19,657 bases of DNA from Lachnospiraceae bacterium UBA7729 (GTDB lineage: Bacteria; Bacillota; Clostridia; Lachnospirales; Lachnospiraceae), in NCBI GenBank assembly GCA_002482005.1, contig DLFD01000058.1, positions 1-19,657 on the forward strand. The letters are read 5' to 3'. The number at the start of each line of letters is the position of its first letter. Position 1 is the first letter of the stretch. The position numbers were made by a program, and so were the translations under genes. The notes beneath the pieces were generated by a model that had not been told where the DNA came from, searched no databases, and was given only the letters and a program-made list of their open reading frames with translations. Of the stretch, positions 7,264 through 15,649 are shown one piece after another.

Positions 7264-7743
7264 ATGCTGGAAAGATCCTGCTATGACCTGGCCGACAGGT
7301 GCATAGAGAAACATGGGAAGAAACCTGCTTCCCTGATTCCTGTGATGGAGGATATCCAGGATGAGCTGAGGTACCTGCCGGGCGAGCTTCTGTCCTATGT
7401 GGCGAAGCAGATCGGAGTGACCGAGGCAGACGCTTACGGCGTTGCCACATTCTATGAGAACTTTTCCTTTGAGCCGAAGGGCAAGTACGAGATCAAGTGC
7501 TGTGATGGAACGGCATGTCATGTGAAGAAAGGCATCGCCGTCATCGAAGCGCTTCAGAAAGAGCTTGGCCTCAGCAAGGATAAGCATACGACCGACGATA
7601 TGCAGTTCACGCTTGAGACGGTTTCCTGCCTCGGCGCCTGCGGCCTTGCACCGACTATGATGGTCAACGGCAAGGTCCATCCACGCATGACTCCGGATAC
7701 CGCAGTCGCGCTGGTAAGAGAACTGAGAGGTGATAACACATGA
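7264..7743 (+). CDS. hydC: electron-bifurcating hydrogenase subunit HydC (NuoE-like, [2Fe-2S])
   Basis: This 159-residue thioredoxin-like ferredoxin subunit passes electrons between the flavin subunit HydB and the hydrogenase chain in the cytoplasmic HydABC complex. The [2Fe-2S] ligands are Cys80 and Cys85 (CDGTAC) and Cys122 and Cys126 (CLGAC), the standard NuoE spacing. The N-terminal helical domain contains YLPGELLSYVAKQIGV and the motif YGVATFYENF, both typical of the family. ATG 7264 follows the strong RBS AAAGGAGAGAGGA; a GTG at 7219 in the same frame lies in the leader. It is the first gene of hydC-hydB-hydA and its stop overlaps the hydB start (ATGA), which implies translational coupling. 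Length and motifs are normal. Confidence 0.95.
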   Translation: MLERSCYDLADRCIEKHGKKPASLIPVMEDIQDELRYLPGELLSYVAKQIGVTEADAYGVATFYENFSFEPKGKYEIKCCDGTACHVKKGIAVIEALQKELGLSKDKHTTDDMQFTLETVSCLGACGLAPTMMVNGKVHPRMTPDTAVALVRELRGDNT

Positions 7744-9620
7744 AGATCGCTGCAAGAGAAGATCTGAAAAATGCGCGCCTCGAAGCTGCCGCAAAGATGG
7801 AGAAACAGGATATCCGTGTACTTGTATGTGCAGGAACAGGCTGTGTCGCCTCTGGTTCCGAAGCTGTCTATGAGGAGTTCCGCAACCAGCTGGAAGGAAG
7901 AGAGGGAATCTCTCTGGATTTTGCGCCTCATGACGGAACGAAGATCGTGGGCGTCCGCCATACCGGATGCCAGGGTATCTGCGAGATCGGACCGCTGGTC
8001 CGCATCAGGCTTGGCGACAAGGTGGTCCAGTACGTGAAAGTACAGCCGACAGATGTATCTGCGATCATCCAGAGAACCATCCTGCACGGTGAGGTCATCG
8101 AGCATCTCCTTTATCATGGGCAGGCCCAGTATGTAAGTCCGTCCGATATCCCGTTTATCGCGAAGCAGACCAGGATCGTTCTTTCCAACTGCGGAAAGTA
8201 CGAGCCGGATTCTCTTTCCGAATATATCTATTCGGGCGGCTTCAGGGCTCTCGAGAAAGCTTTGTTTGAGATGACGCCGGAGCAGGTCATCCAGGAAGTC
8301 TCCGACTCCGGACTGAGAGGCCGCGGAGGCGCGGGATTCCCGACCGGACGCAAGTGGTCGTCCGTCGCGCATCAGCCGGACCCGGTCCACTACGTTGTCT
8401 GCAACGGCGATGAGGGAGATCCGGGCGCTTTCATGGACGGCTCCGTGATGGAAGGCGATCCTTACAAGATGATCGAAGGCATGATGATCGCGGCTTACGC
8501 AGTCGGAGCCCAGAACGGATATATCTATGTCCGCGCAGAGTATCCGCTGTCTGTAAAGAGGCTGCGCGAAGCGATCCGCAATCTGGAGGAAGCCGGACTT
8601 CTCGGGAACAATATCCTCGGAAGCTCATTTACCTTCCATATGCATATCAACCGCGGCGCCGGCGCATTCGTCTGCGGCGAAGGCAGTGCGCTGACCGCCT
8701 CCATCGAGGGCAAGCGGGGAATGCCGAGAGTAAAGCCTCCGCGTACGGTCGAGCATGGCCTGTGGTCAAAGCCTACCGTTCTGAACAATGTCGAGACATA
8801 TGCCAATGTTCCCCGTATCATCATGGAAGGCGCGCAGTGGTTCCGCTCAATAGGATCGGAAGGGAGCCCGGGGACCAAGACCTTCTCACTGACCGGCGCT
8901 ATTCAGAATACCGGCCTGATCGAGGTGCCGATGGGAACGACCCTGAGGCAGATCATCTACGATATCGGCGGCGGCATCAAGAGCGGAGGAACCTTCAAGG
9001 CAGTACAGATCGGCGGTCCGTCCGGCGGATGTCTGACGGAGAAAGAACTGGATGTCGGGCTGGACTTCGAGTCAGTCAAGAAATATGATGCCATCATCGG
9101 ATCAGGCGGCATGGTCGTCATGGACCAGGGAAGCTGCATGGTCGAGGTTGCGAGATTCTTCATGGGATTCACGCAGCGTGAGTCCTGCGGAAAGTGTACG
9201 CCGTGCCGCGAGGGTACCAAGCGGATGCTGGAGATCCTGCAGAAGATCGTCGACGGCAAGGGTGAGCTCAGCGATCTCGATGACCTTGAGAACCTTGCCC
9301 AGATGGTACGCTCTATGTCCCTCTGCGGACTCGGAAAGAGCGCGCCGCTGCCTGTCATATCTACCCTGCACAAGTTCCGCGATGAGTACGAGGAGCATAT
9401 CGTCGACAAGCGCTGCCGTGCCCACGTCTGCGGAAAGCTGCGCCGTTTCATCATCGATGAAGACAAGTGCGTCGGCTGCGGAAAGTGCGCAAGAAACTGC
9501 CCGGCCGGGGCGATCATCGGTGCGAGGAAGATGCCGCATAAGATCATCACGGACCAGTGCATCCGCTGCGGTACCTGCCAGGAGAACTGCGCATTTGACG
9601 CGATCTATATCGAGTACTGA
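7740..9620 (+). CDS. hydB: electron-bifurcating hydrogenase subunit HydB (NuoF-like, NADH/FMN)
   Basis: This 626-residue flavoprotein is the NAD(H) site and the presumed bifurcating centre of HydABC. Domains in order are: an N-terminal thioredoxin-like [2Fe-2S] domain (Cys30, Cys35, Cys77, Cys81); the NuoF-type FMN/NADH domain starting with GLRGRGGAGFPTGRKW (residue 191) and including GAGAFVCGEGSAL; the SLBB region; a [4Fe-4S] site ESCGKCTPC (Cys483, Cys486, Cys489) with the distal Cys529 in SLCGLG; and a C-terminal two-cluster ferredoxin domain (Cys577/580/583/587 and Cys607/610/613/617). The flavin-site motif reads CGEGSAL where respiratory NuoF usually has CGEETAL. The ATG overlaps the hydC stop. 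A gap of 10 nt containing GGAGGGG leads to hydA. The reaction couples NADH and reduced ferredoxin oxidation to H2 formation, or the reverse. Confidence 0.96.
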   Translation: MKIAAREDLKNARLEAAAKMEKQDIRVLVCAGTGCVASGSEAVYEEFRNQLEGREGISLDFAPHDGTKIVGVRHTGCQGICEIGPLVRIRLGDKVVQYVKVQPTDVSAIIQRTILHGEVIEHLLYHGQAQYVSPSDIPFIAKQTRIVLSNCGKYEPDSLSEYIYSGGFRALEKALFEMTPEQVIQEVSDSGLRGRGGAGFPTGRKWSSVAHQPDPVHYVVCNGDEGDPGAFMDGSVMEGDPYKMIEGMMIAAYAVGAQNGYIYVRAEYPLSVKRLREAIRNLEEAGLLGNNILGSSFTFHMHINRGAGAFVCGEGSALTASIEGKRGMPRVKPPRTVEHGLWSKPTVLNNVETYANVPRIIMEGAQWFRSIGSEGSPGTKTFSLTGAIQNTGLIEVPMGTTLRQIIYDIGGGIKSGGTFKAVQIGGPSGGCLTEKELDVGLDFESVKKYDAIIGSGGMVVMDQGSCMVEVARFFMGFTQRESCGKCTPCREGTKRMLEILQKIVDGKGELSDLDDLENLAQMVRSMSLCGLGKSAPLPVISTLHKFRDEYEEHIVDKRCRAHVCGKLRRFIIDEDKCVGCGKCARNCPAGAIIGARKMPHKIITDQCIRCGTCQENCAFDAIYIEY

Positions 9621-9630
9621 GGAGGGGTGA

Positions 9631-11325
9631 ATGATGGGAGTCATGACGATCAACGGAAGGCGCGTAACCTTCACAGATGAGAAAAATGTCCTGTCCGTCA
9701 TCCGCAAGGCGGGCATCAGCATCCCGACTTTGTGCTACCTGTCGGAGATGTCGACCTTCGGAGCCTGCAGGCTCTGCATGGTCGAGAATGAACGCGGAAA
9801 GATGTTCGCATCCTGTTCGGAGGTCCCGAAGGACGGGATGACGATCTTTACCAATACCAAGAGACTTCAGAAGTACAGGAAGATGATCATCCAGCTGCTG
9901 CTCGGGTCTCACGACCGTGACTGTACAACCTGTGCGCAGAGCGGGGACTGCCGTCTGCAGGACCTTGCCCGCAAGATGAACATCACCGATGTCCCTTATC
10001 AGGATACCAGGGAGAGGCGCGAGATCGATGTGAGCTCGCCATCCATCGTCCGCAACATGAACAAGTGCATCCTCTGCGGAGACTGCGTCAGAGCCTGCAG
10101 TGAGCTGCAGGGGCTGGGCGTTCTGGAGTTCACCAGAAGAGGAGCGGATGCTCTCGTGTCGACCGCATTCGACCGCCCTATCGCGGAGACAGCGTGCGTA
10201 GGCTGCGGACAGTGCAGAGTCTACTGTCCGACCGGAGCCATCACGATCCATTCGAATGTGGATGACGTCTGGGACGCCATCGGCGATCCGAACATCCGGG
10301 TGGTCGCCCAGGTAGCGCCTGCGGTGAGAGTTGCGGTCGGTGATGCATTCGGCATGAAGGACGGAACAGGCGTCATGGGCATGATCGTCAATGCCATGCA
10401 TCGCATGGGCTTCGATGAAGTCTACGATACGACTCTTTCGGCCGACCTGACCATCATGGAGGAGGCAAATGAATTTCTGGAGCGTCTTTCAAAGGGGGAG
10501 GATCTGCCTCTGATGACCTCCTGCTGTCCGGCCTGGGTCAAGTTCTGCCACGACCAGTATCCGGAATTTGACAGGAATGTATCGACCTGCCGCAGTCCGC
10601 AGGGCATGATGAGCGCGGTCCTGAAGGAGTATTACAGAGACCCGGAGAATGCCGGCGGCAAGAAGACGGTAGTCGTCTCCGTCATGCCTTGCACGGCAAA
10701 GAAGATGGAGATCCGCTGGAAGAGAAATTACACGAAAGGCCAGAAGGACACGGATATCTCCATCACGTCGACCGAACTGGTCAACATGATCCGTGATTTC
10801 GGCCTGGACCTGCAGATGCTGGACCCGGAAGCCTGCGATATGCCGTTCGGTCTTGGATCCGGCGGAGGAGTCATCTTCGGAGCATCCGGCGGCGTCACGG
10901 AGGCAGTCCTCCGTCGTCTGGCCCCGAACCACTCTAAGCAGCTGATGGACAACATCGCAGACTGCGGCGTCCGCGAGAAGAAGTGGATCCGTGAGTTCTC
11001 CATCGACTACAAGGACCGCAGGCTTAATATCTGCGTTGTATCCGGTCTTGCCAATGCAAGGACCGTCCTCGATAAGCTGAAGGCAGGCGAGGTCCACTAC
11101 GACCTCATCGAGGTCATGGCCTGCAGAGGCGGCTGCGTTATGGGCGGCGGCCAGCCGGTCATCCTTGGCAGGACGCCGAGAGAAGCCCGTACGGCAGGCC
11201 TCTACCGCATCGACAACAACGAGACCGTCCGCAAGTGTGACGAGAACCCGCTGGTGCAGAACCTGTACAAGGGAATGCTGAAAGACAAGGCACACGAGCT
11301 GCTGCACGTACATACAGAAGAATAA
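9631..11325 (+). CDS. hydA: [FeFe] hydrogenase catalytic subunit HydA (group A3)
   Basis: This 564-residue cytoplasmic enzyme makes or consumes H2 at the H-cluster. Domains in order are: plant-type [2Fe-2S] (Cys35, 46, 49, 62); His-ligated [4Fe-4S] (His94, Cys98, 101, 107); two [4Fe-4S] clusters (Cys146/149/152/156 and Cys189/192/195/199); then the H-domain with L1 TSCCPAWVKF (Cys299 ligand, Cys298 the proton-relay position), L2 MPCTAKK (Cys354) and L3 MACRGGCVMGGGQP (Cys498, Cys502). These ligands sit one residue before the Clostridium pasteurianum CpI numbering, so the protein is essentially full-length and M3-type. It lacks the extra C-terminal [2Fe-2S] domain of the Thermotoga HydA. In L3, Met504 replaces the Asn of CpI. 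The start could also be the adjacent ATG at 9634, which is spaced slightly better from GGAGGGG (9621-9627). The HydE/F/G maturases are not in the window. Confidence 0.97.
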   Translation: MMGVMTINGRRVTFTDEKNVLSVIRKAGISIPTLCYLSEMSTFGACRLCMVENERGKMFASCSEVPKDGMTIFTNTKRLQKYRKMIIQLLLGSHDRDCTTCAQSGDCRLQDLARKMNITDVPYQDTRERREIDVSSPSIVRNMNKCILCGDCVRACSELQGLGVLEFTRRGADALVSTAFDRPIAETACVGCGQCRVYCPTGAITIHSNVDDVWDAIGDPNIRVVAQVAPAVRVAVGDAFGMKDGTGVMGMIVNAMHRMGFDEVYDTTLSADLTIMEEANEFLERLSKGEDLPLMTSCCPAWVKFCHDQYPEFDRNVSTCRSPQGMMSAVLKEYYRDPENAGGKKTVVVSVMPCTAKKMEIRWKRNYTKGQKDTDISITSTELVNMIRDFGLDLQMLDPEACDMPFGLGSGGGVIFGASGGVTEAVLRRLAPNHSKQLMDNIADCGVREKKWIREFSIDYKDRRLNICVVSGLANARTVLDKLKAGEVHYDLIEVMACRGGCVMGGGQPVILGRTPREARTAGLYRIDNNETVRKCDENPLVQNLYKGMLKDKAHELLHVHTEE

Positions 11326-11366
11326 ACTTTATTATCAGTCACTTGTATCCATCCTGGATCCAGGTC

Positions 11367-11402
11367 AAAACCGGCTGCCGGAAGTCCCGGCAGCCGGTTT
11401 TT
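11367..11402. terminator. bidirectional intrinsic terminator between hydA and the ABC operon
   Basis: A 15-bp perfect inverted repeat (AAAACCGGCTGCCGG, 11367-11381, with 11387-11401) and an AAGTC loop. The arms begin with A4 and end with T5, so it forms a GC stem with a U tract on either strand. It lies 41 nt after the hydA stop and 8 nt beyond the stop of the minus-strand exporter gene, serving both convergent units. Confidence 0.95.
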
Positions 11403-11409
11403 GAGAATC

Positions 11410-13467
11410 TTACTCGAGCTCAAATGCCCCTGTGTACAGCTGGTAGTAGGTCCCCTTCTGGGCGATCAGCTCGTCATGCGAGCCGCGCTCGATGATCCTG
11501 CCATGGTCGAGGACCATGATGGCATCCGAGTTGCGGACAGTAGAGAGCCTGTGGGCGATGACGAAGACCGTACGGCCTTTCATCAGGTTGTCCATGCCCC
11601 TCTGGACCAGTGCTTCGGTACGGGTATCGATCGAGGAGGTTGCCTCATCGAGGATCATGACCGGCGGGTCTGCGACGGCAGCACGGGCGATCGAGATCAG
11701 CTGCCTCTGACCTTGCGAGAGCTGTGCTCCGTTGCCTGTCAGATAAGTGTCGTAGCCGTCCGGAAGTCTTGTAATGAAGTCATCAGCGTTGGCAAGTTTT
11801 GCCGCCTCGATGCACTCCTCATCGGTAGCGTCCAGACGTCCGTAGCGGATGTTGTCCATGACGGTCCCTGTGAAGAGGTTGACATCCTGAAGGACGACGC
11901 CGAGCGAGCGGCGCAGGTCCGGCTTTCTGATCTTGCCGATGTTGATGCCGTCGTAGCGGATCTTCCCGTCCGAGATATCGTAGAAGCGGTTGATCAGGTT
12001 GGTGATGGTCGTCTTGCCGGCGCCGGTAGCCCCGACAAAGGCAATCTTCTGGCCTGGCTTCGCGTAGAGGCTGATATCATGAAGTACAAGCTTCTCAGGA
12101 ACATAGCCGAAGTCTACGTGGAAGAGCCTTACATCTCCGCGAAGAGGAGTGTAGGTCAGGCTGCCGTCCTGATGAGGATGTTTCCATGCCCAGCGGTCGG
12201 TCTTTCTGCCGGTCTCGCGGATCCTGATTCCATCCGGAAGAACACGGTTTTCAGTGACGACGCCGGCAGCCGCGACCGGATCTTCCTCTTCTGCAGCAGC
12301 CTTCTCTGCCGCATTATTCTTGTCTTCTTCAGCCAGAATCTTTTCAATCTCTTCATCCGTGAGCGGCTTTCCGTCCTTATCGACATATTCCGCATTCACC
12401 AGTTCGACATAGCCTTCATCGGCTTCAGGCTTCTGGTCGATCAGGTCGAAGACACGGCCGACGCCTGCCAGCCCGAGCGCGATCATCGAGACCTGCATGG
12501 AAGCCTGCCCGACGGACTGCGACAGCTGTCTGGTCATGGTCAGAAATGAGACGATCACACCTACTGTGACGGTGTCTACTCCGAAGAGGTATACGTTCGG
12601 CGCATGAGCGGCGACCAGAACGCCGCCGAAGATCGCGAGGGAGATGTACATGATGTTGCCGATATTGGCTAGGATCGGCATCAGCATGGAGCCTGCCCGG
12701 TTAGCCCGGTTGCCGTCTTCGTAGAGCTTCCGGTTCAGCTTCCGGAAGTCTTCTCTGGCGAGGTCCTCATGATTAAAGACCTGGACGACCTTCTGGCCGT
12801 TCATGATCTCCTGGACAAAGCCCTCCTCGTCTGCCAGCGACTTCTGCTGGTCGACCATGCCCTTCGCAGAGCGGCCGCCGAAGGTCCTGGTGACCCTGCT
12901 CATGATAAAGATGAAGAGGGCGACTCCAAGGGTCATCCAGACAGAGAAGCGCAGCATGGAGACCGCAATCGCCGCGATCGAGAGGAATGTCTGGTACACG
13001 GACGGAATCGACTGCCCGATCATCTGCCGGATCGCATCCGTATCGTTCGTGTAGGTCGACATGATATCGCCTGCTGCGTTGCGGTCAAAGAAGCTGACCG
13101 GAAGCGTCTCCATATTGTTGAACATATCGTCGCGAAGATGCTTCAAGGTTCCCTGGGTGACAGTAGCCATGATCTGAGTGTAGATCAGGGAAGAAAGAAC
13201 GCCGGCGGCATAGACGACGATCATGGTGCCGATGATCCTGAGCAGCTCACCCAAGACAGCGTCAAGTCCGCTGGTAAGGCCCGGGATGATCGCGTTATCG
13301 ATCAGACTCTGCAGGAAGACAGAGGCGATGACACCGGACAGGCCGGAGATCGCGATGCAGATCAGAACGACGATCAGACGCCACTTATAATATTTGAAAA
13401 GATACTTTATGAGACGGCCGAAGGTACCCTTTTTGACGGGACCACGCTGCACATTCATTCTTGCCAT
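11410..13467 (-). CDS. heterodimeric ABC exporter, subunit with the catalytic NBD
   Basis: This 685-residue half-transporter has a six-helix type I exporter domain (about residues 25-330) and a C-terminal ATPase domain: Walker A GATGAGKTT (Lys485), signature LSQGQ (583-587), Walker B VMILDE with catalytic Glu608, and H-loop His639 (IAHR). An unusually long linker (about 350-445) joins the domains. It is acidic and Ala/Glu-rich (EEIEKILAEEDKNN), then contains RWAWKHPHQDGS; similar linkers occur in clostridial exporters. It is the second gene of the operon. Its RBS, GGAGGG, lies within the last codons of the upstream gene and the gap is 3 nt, so translation is probably coupled. The partner supplies the degenerate site. 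The substrate is probably a drug or lipophilic compound, by family only. Confidence 0.94.
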   Translation of the reverse strand: MARMNVQRGPVKKGTFGRLIKYLFKYYKWRLIVVLICIAISGLSGVIASVFLQSLIDNAIIPGLTSGLDAVLGELLRIIGTMIVVYAAGVLSSLIYTQIMATVTQGTLKHLRDDMFNNMETLPVSFFDRNAAGDIMSTYTNDTDAIRQMIGQSIPSVYQTFLSIAAIAVSMLRFSVWMTLGVALFIFIMSRVTRTFGGRSAKGMVDQQKSLADEEGFVQEIMNGQKVVQVFNHEDLAREDFRKLNRKLYEDGNRANRAGSMLMPILANIGNIMYISLAIFGGVLVAAHAPNVYLFGVDTVTVGVIVSFLTMTRQLSQSVGQASMQVSMIALGLAGVGRVFDLIDQKPEADEGYVELVNAEYVDKDGKPLTDEEIEKILAEEDKNNAAEKAAAEEEDPVAAAGVVTENRVLPDGIRIRETGRKTDRWAWKHPHQDGSLTYTPLRGDVRLFHVDFGYVPEKLVLHDISLYAKPGQKIAFVGATGAGKTTITNLINRFYDISDGKIRYDGINIGKIRKPDLRRSLGVVLQDVNLFTGTVMDNIRYGRLDATDEECIEAAKLANADDFITRLPDGYDTYLTGNGAQLSQGQRQLISIARAAVADPPVMILDEATSSIDTRTEALVQRGMDNLMKGRTVFVIAHRLSTVRNSDAIMVLDHGRIIERGSHDELIAQKGTYYQLYTGAFELE

Positions 13468-13470
13468 CGC

Positions 13471-15264
13471 TTATCCCTCCATCTCGTGCGCGGTGCGCGG
13501 GAGTCTGCGATCGCGGTGCGCGCGCGACTCGTCTTCCTCTGAATTCTTTGTCTGCGAATCGTACACTTCTCTGTAGATCCCGCCCTTCTTCAGCAGTTCT
13601 TCGTGGGTCCCCTCCTCCACGATGCGGCCGCCGTCCAGGACGATGATCCTGTCGGCGTCCTGGACCGAGGAAACTCTCTGGGCGATGATGATCTTTGTGG
13701 TATCCGGGATCTCATCGCGGAAGGCTTTGCGGATCTTTGCATCAGTCCTGGTATCAACGGCGGAAGTGGAGTCGTCGAGGATCAGGATCTTCGGTTTCTT
13801 GAGGAGCGCTCTGGCGATGCACAGACGCTGCTTCTGTCCGCCGGAGACATTGGTTCCGCCCTGGGAGATCATGGTCTGGTACTTGTCCGGGAACTCCTGG
13901 ACAAAGTCGTCCGCCTGGGCAAGCTGACAGGCATGCCGGATCTCCTCATCGGTGGCATCCGGGTCGCCCCAGCGAAGATTGTCGGCGATGGTGCCCTTGA
14001 AAAGAACATTTTTCTGAAGAACCATGGCGACCTGGTCGCGGAGAACTTTCAGATCATACTTCCGGACGTCGACGCCGCCGACTTTGATGGAGCCGTCCGA
14101 TACGTCATACAGTCTGGAGATAAACTGCACGAGGGTCGATTTTGACGATCCGGTGCCGCCGATGATACCAAGCGTCGACCCGGACGGGATGTGCAGCGAT
14201 ACATCTGAGAGAGCGTATTTTTTCCCGCGCTCGGAATACTTGAAGGATACGTGGTCAAAGTCCACGCTCCCGTCCTTCACTTCGGTGAGTCCATCCTCCG
14301 GCGAGGTCAGGGTCGGGTCGTAGGAGAGCACTTCCGCGATACGGGCAGCGGACTCCTGAGCGACTATGCACATGACGAAGATCATCGACAGCATCATGAT
14401 AGAGATGAGGATCTGAACGCCGTAGCTGATCAGGGAGGAAAGTTCTCCGGTTGTGAGGGAAGAACCTTTCGTCGAGATGATCATCCTGGCTCCGAAGTAG
14501 GAGATCAGGGTGATGGAGACGAAGACACAGGCCTGCATGGACGGGGTGTTGAAGGCAAGGATCTTCTCGACATGAGTGAAATCCTTCCGGACACCTTCGG
14601 ATTCCCTGCGGAATCTGTCCTTCTCGTAGTCCTCACGGACAAAGGACTTGACGACCCGCATTCCCTGGATGTTCTCCTGGACGCCGTTGTTCATGGCATC
14701 GTACTTCCTGAAGATCCGGACAAAGATCGGGTGGACCTTGATGGCGATGCCGAAGACGATGGCGGCAAGGACCGGGATCATGCCAAGGAAGATCAGGGAC
14801 ATCCGCCTGTTGACGGAGAAGGCCATGATGACGCAGAAGATCAGCATCAGAGGCGAGCGGAAGCCTCCGCGCACCAGCATGGCGAATGCGTTCTGTATGT
14901 TGGAGACATCGGTCGTCATACGGGTGACCAGGGAAGCCTCCGAGAACTTATCGATGTCCCGGAAGGAAAACTTCTGGATCCGGTCGAACATGTCCTGCCT
15001 CAGGTTCATGGCGAAGCCGCAGGAGGCGATGGACGACTCCCAGGCGGCAGATGCCCCGAAGAAGAGGGAGATAAATGACATAATCAGCAGGATGATCCCG
15101 TATTTGAGAATCGGCTGCATGGACCCGTCTCCCATGTGGTCGATCAGTTTCGCCATCAGAAGCGGGATGATGACCTCCATGATGACTTCGCCTGAGACCA
15201 GAAGAGGGGAGAGGATCGACTGCCGCCAGAATTCGCGGATACTTTTTGACAGAGTTCTGATCAA
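13471..15264 (-). CDS. heterodimeric ABC exporter, subunit with a degenerate NBD
   Basis: This 597-residue half-transporter has a six-helix exporter domain (about 15-310) and an ATPase domain with Walker A GGTGSSKST (Lys375) and canonical signature VSGGQ (473-477). The Walker B reads LILDD, so Asp498 replaces the catalytic Glu, and the H-loop reads AQR, so Gln529 replaces His. These are the hallmarks of the non-hydrolysing site in heterodimeric exporters such as TM287/288, LmrCD and BmrCD, and they fit the next gene's LSQGQ signature. I chose the TTG at 15264 because GGAGGAG lies 5-7 nt before it, no ATG or GTG precedes it within the family-homologous region, and the resulting length is normal. 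The frame remains open upstream, but that part is promoter DNA. The C-terminal tail is charged (EEDESRAHRDRRL). Confidence 0.92.
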   Translation of the reverse strand: MIRTLSKSIREFWRQSILSPLLVSGEVIMEVIIPLLMAKLIDHMGDGSMQPILKYGIILLIMSFISLFFGASAAWESSIASCGFAMNLRQDMFDRIQKFSFRDIDKFSEASLVTRMTTDVSNIQNAFAMLVRGGFRSPLMLIFCVIMAFSVNRRMSLIFLGMIPVLAAIVFGIAIKVHPIFVRIFRKYDAMNNGVQENIQGMRVVKSFVREDYEKDRFRRESEGVRKDFTHVEKILAFNTPSMQACVFVSITLISYFGARMIISTKGSSLTTGELSSLISYGVQILISIMMLSMIFVMCIVAQESAARIAEVLSYDPTLTSPEDGLTEVKDGSVDFDHVSFKYSERGKKYALSDVSLHIPSGSTLGIIGGTGSSKSTLVQFISRLYDVSDGSIKVGGVDVRKYDLKVLRDQVAMVLQKNVLFKGTIADNLRWGDPDATDEEIRHACQLAQADDFVQEFPDKYQTMISQGGTNVSGGQKQRLCIARALLKKPKILILDDSTSAVDTRTDAKIRKAFRDEIPDTTKIIIAQRVSSVQDADRIIVLDGGRIVEEGTHEELLKKGGIYREVYDSQTKNSEEDESRAHRDRRLPRTAHEMEG

Positions 15265-15285
15265 GAAAACTCCTCCTTTCCGATT

Positions 15286-15299
15286 TGAAACTCGTTTCA
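15286..15299. promoter_or_regulatory. perfect 14-bp palindrome in the exporter leader
   Basis: TGAAAC-TC-GTTTCA is a perfect dyad. It lies between the predicted transcription start (about 15308) and the RBS (15271-15279) of the exporter operon, a position suited to a repressor operator or a small leader hairpin. Confidence 0.5.
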
Positions 15300-15315
15300 G
15301 ACAGTATTCGATGCA

Positions 15316-15346
15316 ATTATACACGTGTTGCGAGTACACATGTAAC
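15316..15346 (-). promoter_or_regulatory. exporter operon promoter with 19-bp spacer and central dyad (MerR-like)
   Basis: Read on the minus strand: GTTACA (15346-15341, four of six to TTGACA), a 19-bp spacer, and a perfect TATAAT (15321-15316). A 25-bp inverted repeat, TACACGTGT and ACACATGTA separated by TGCGAGT (15320-15344), has nine paired positions with one mismatch. Its centre (15332) is within one base of the spacer centre. A 19-bp spacer with a central dyad is the arrangement at promoters activated by MerR-family proteins, including drug-responsive ones. Confidence 0.55.
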
Positions 15347-15537
15347 CTATCCTTCACAGAATCCGGACAGATGGAACAGAAAGAGGAGCCTTTTTCCAAA
15401 GACTTCTGCAGCAGAACACAGGCACGCAGGAAAAAATTCGGCAAAAGCAAAGAAAGAGAGTAAACATCAAAAATAATTCGAAAAAGGAAATAATAACAAA
15501 AAATGTTTGGAATGTTTTGAAATACGTGCAAACAGGC

Positions 15538-15567
15538 TGGACAATCTATAGGAATATGAAATATCAT
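15538..15567 (+). promoter_or_regulatory. candidate promoter of the NSS transporter gene
   Basis: TGGACA (15538-15543, five of six), an 18-bp spacer, and TATCAT (15562-15567, five of six). The predicted leader to ATG 15650 is about 75 nt. Confidence 0.5.
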
Positions 15568-15649
15568 TGTCGGGTGTTCCTGCCAAATGTTTTTGCATAA
15601 ATGGCACTGGAACAAAATATATTTGCATATCGAGGGAGTTTTTAGAGGC

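Larger units (their letters stand above)
15265..15649. other. divergent intergenic region, ABC exporter to NSS transporter
   Basis: This 385-nt gap holds the exporter operon's promoter and two dyads (15286-15346), then about 100 nt without obvious features. An AT-rich block at 15460-15580 precedes the candidate NSS promoter (15538-15567). No regulator gene and no small ORF with a good RBS is visible. Confidence 0.6.

Noticed and set aside
14251..15078. Open frame of 275 codons on the plus strand within the ABC exporter gene
   Set aside because: It is the complement of a conserved exporter domain; low-complexity Asp/Gly/His composition and no RBS.
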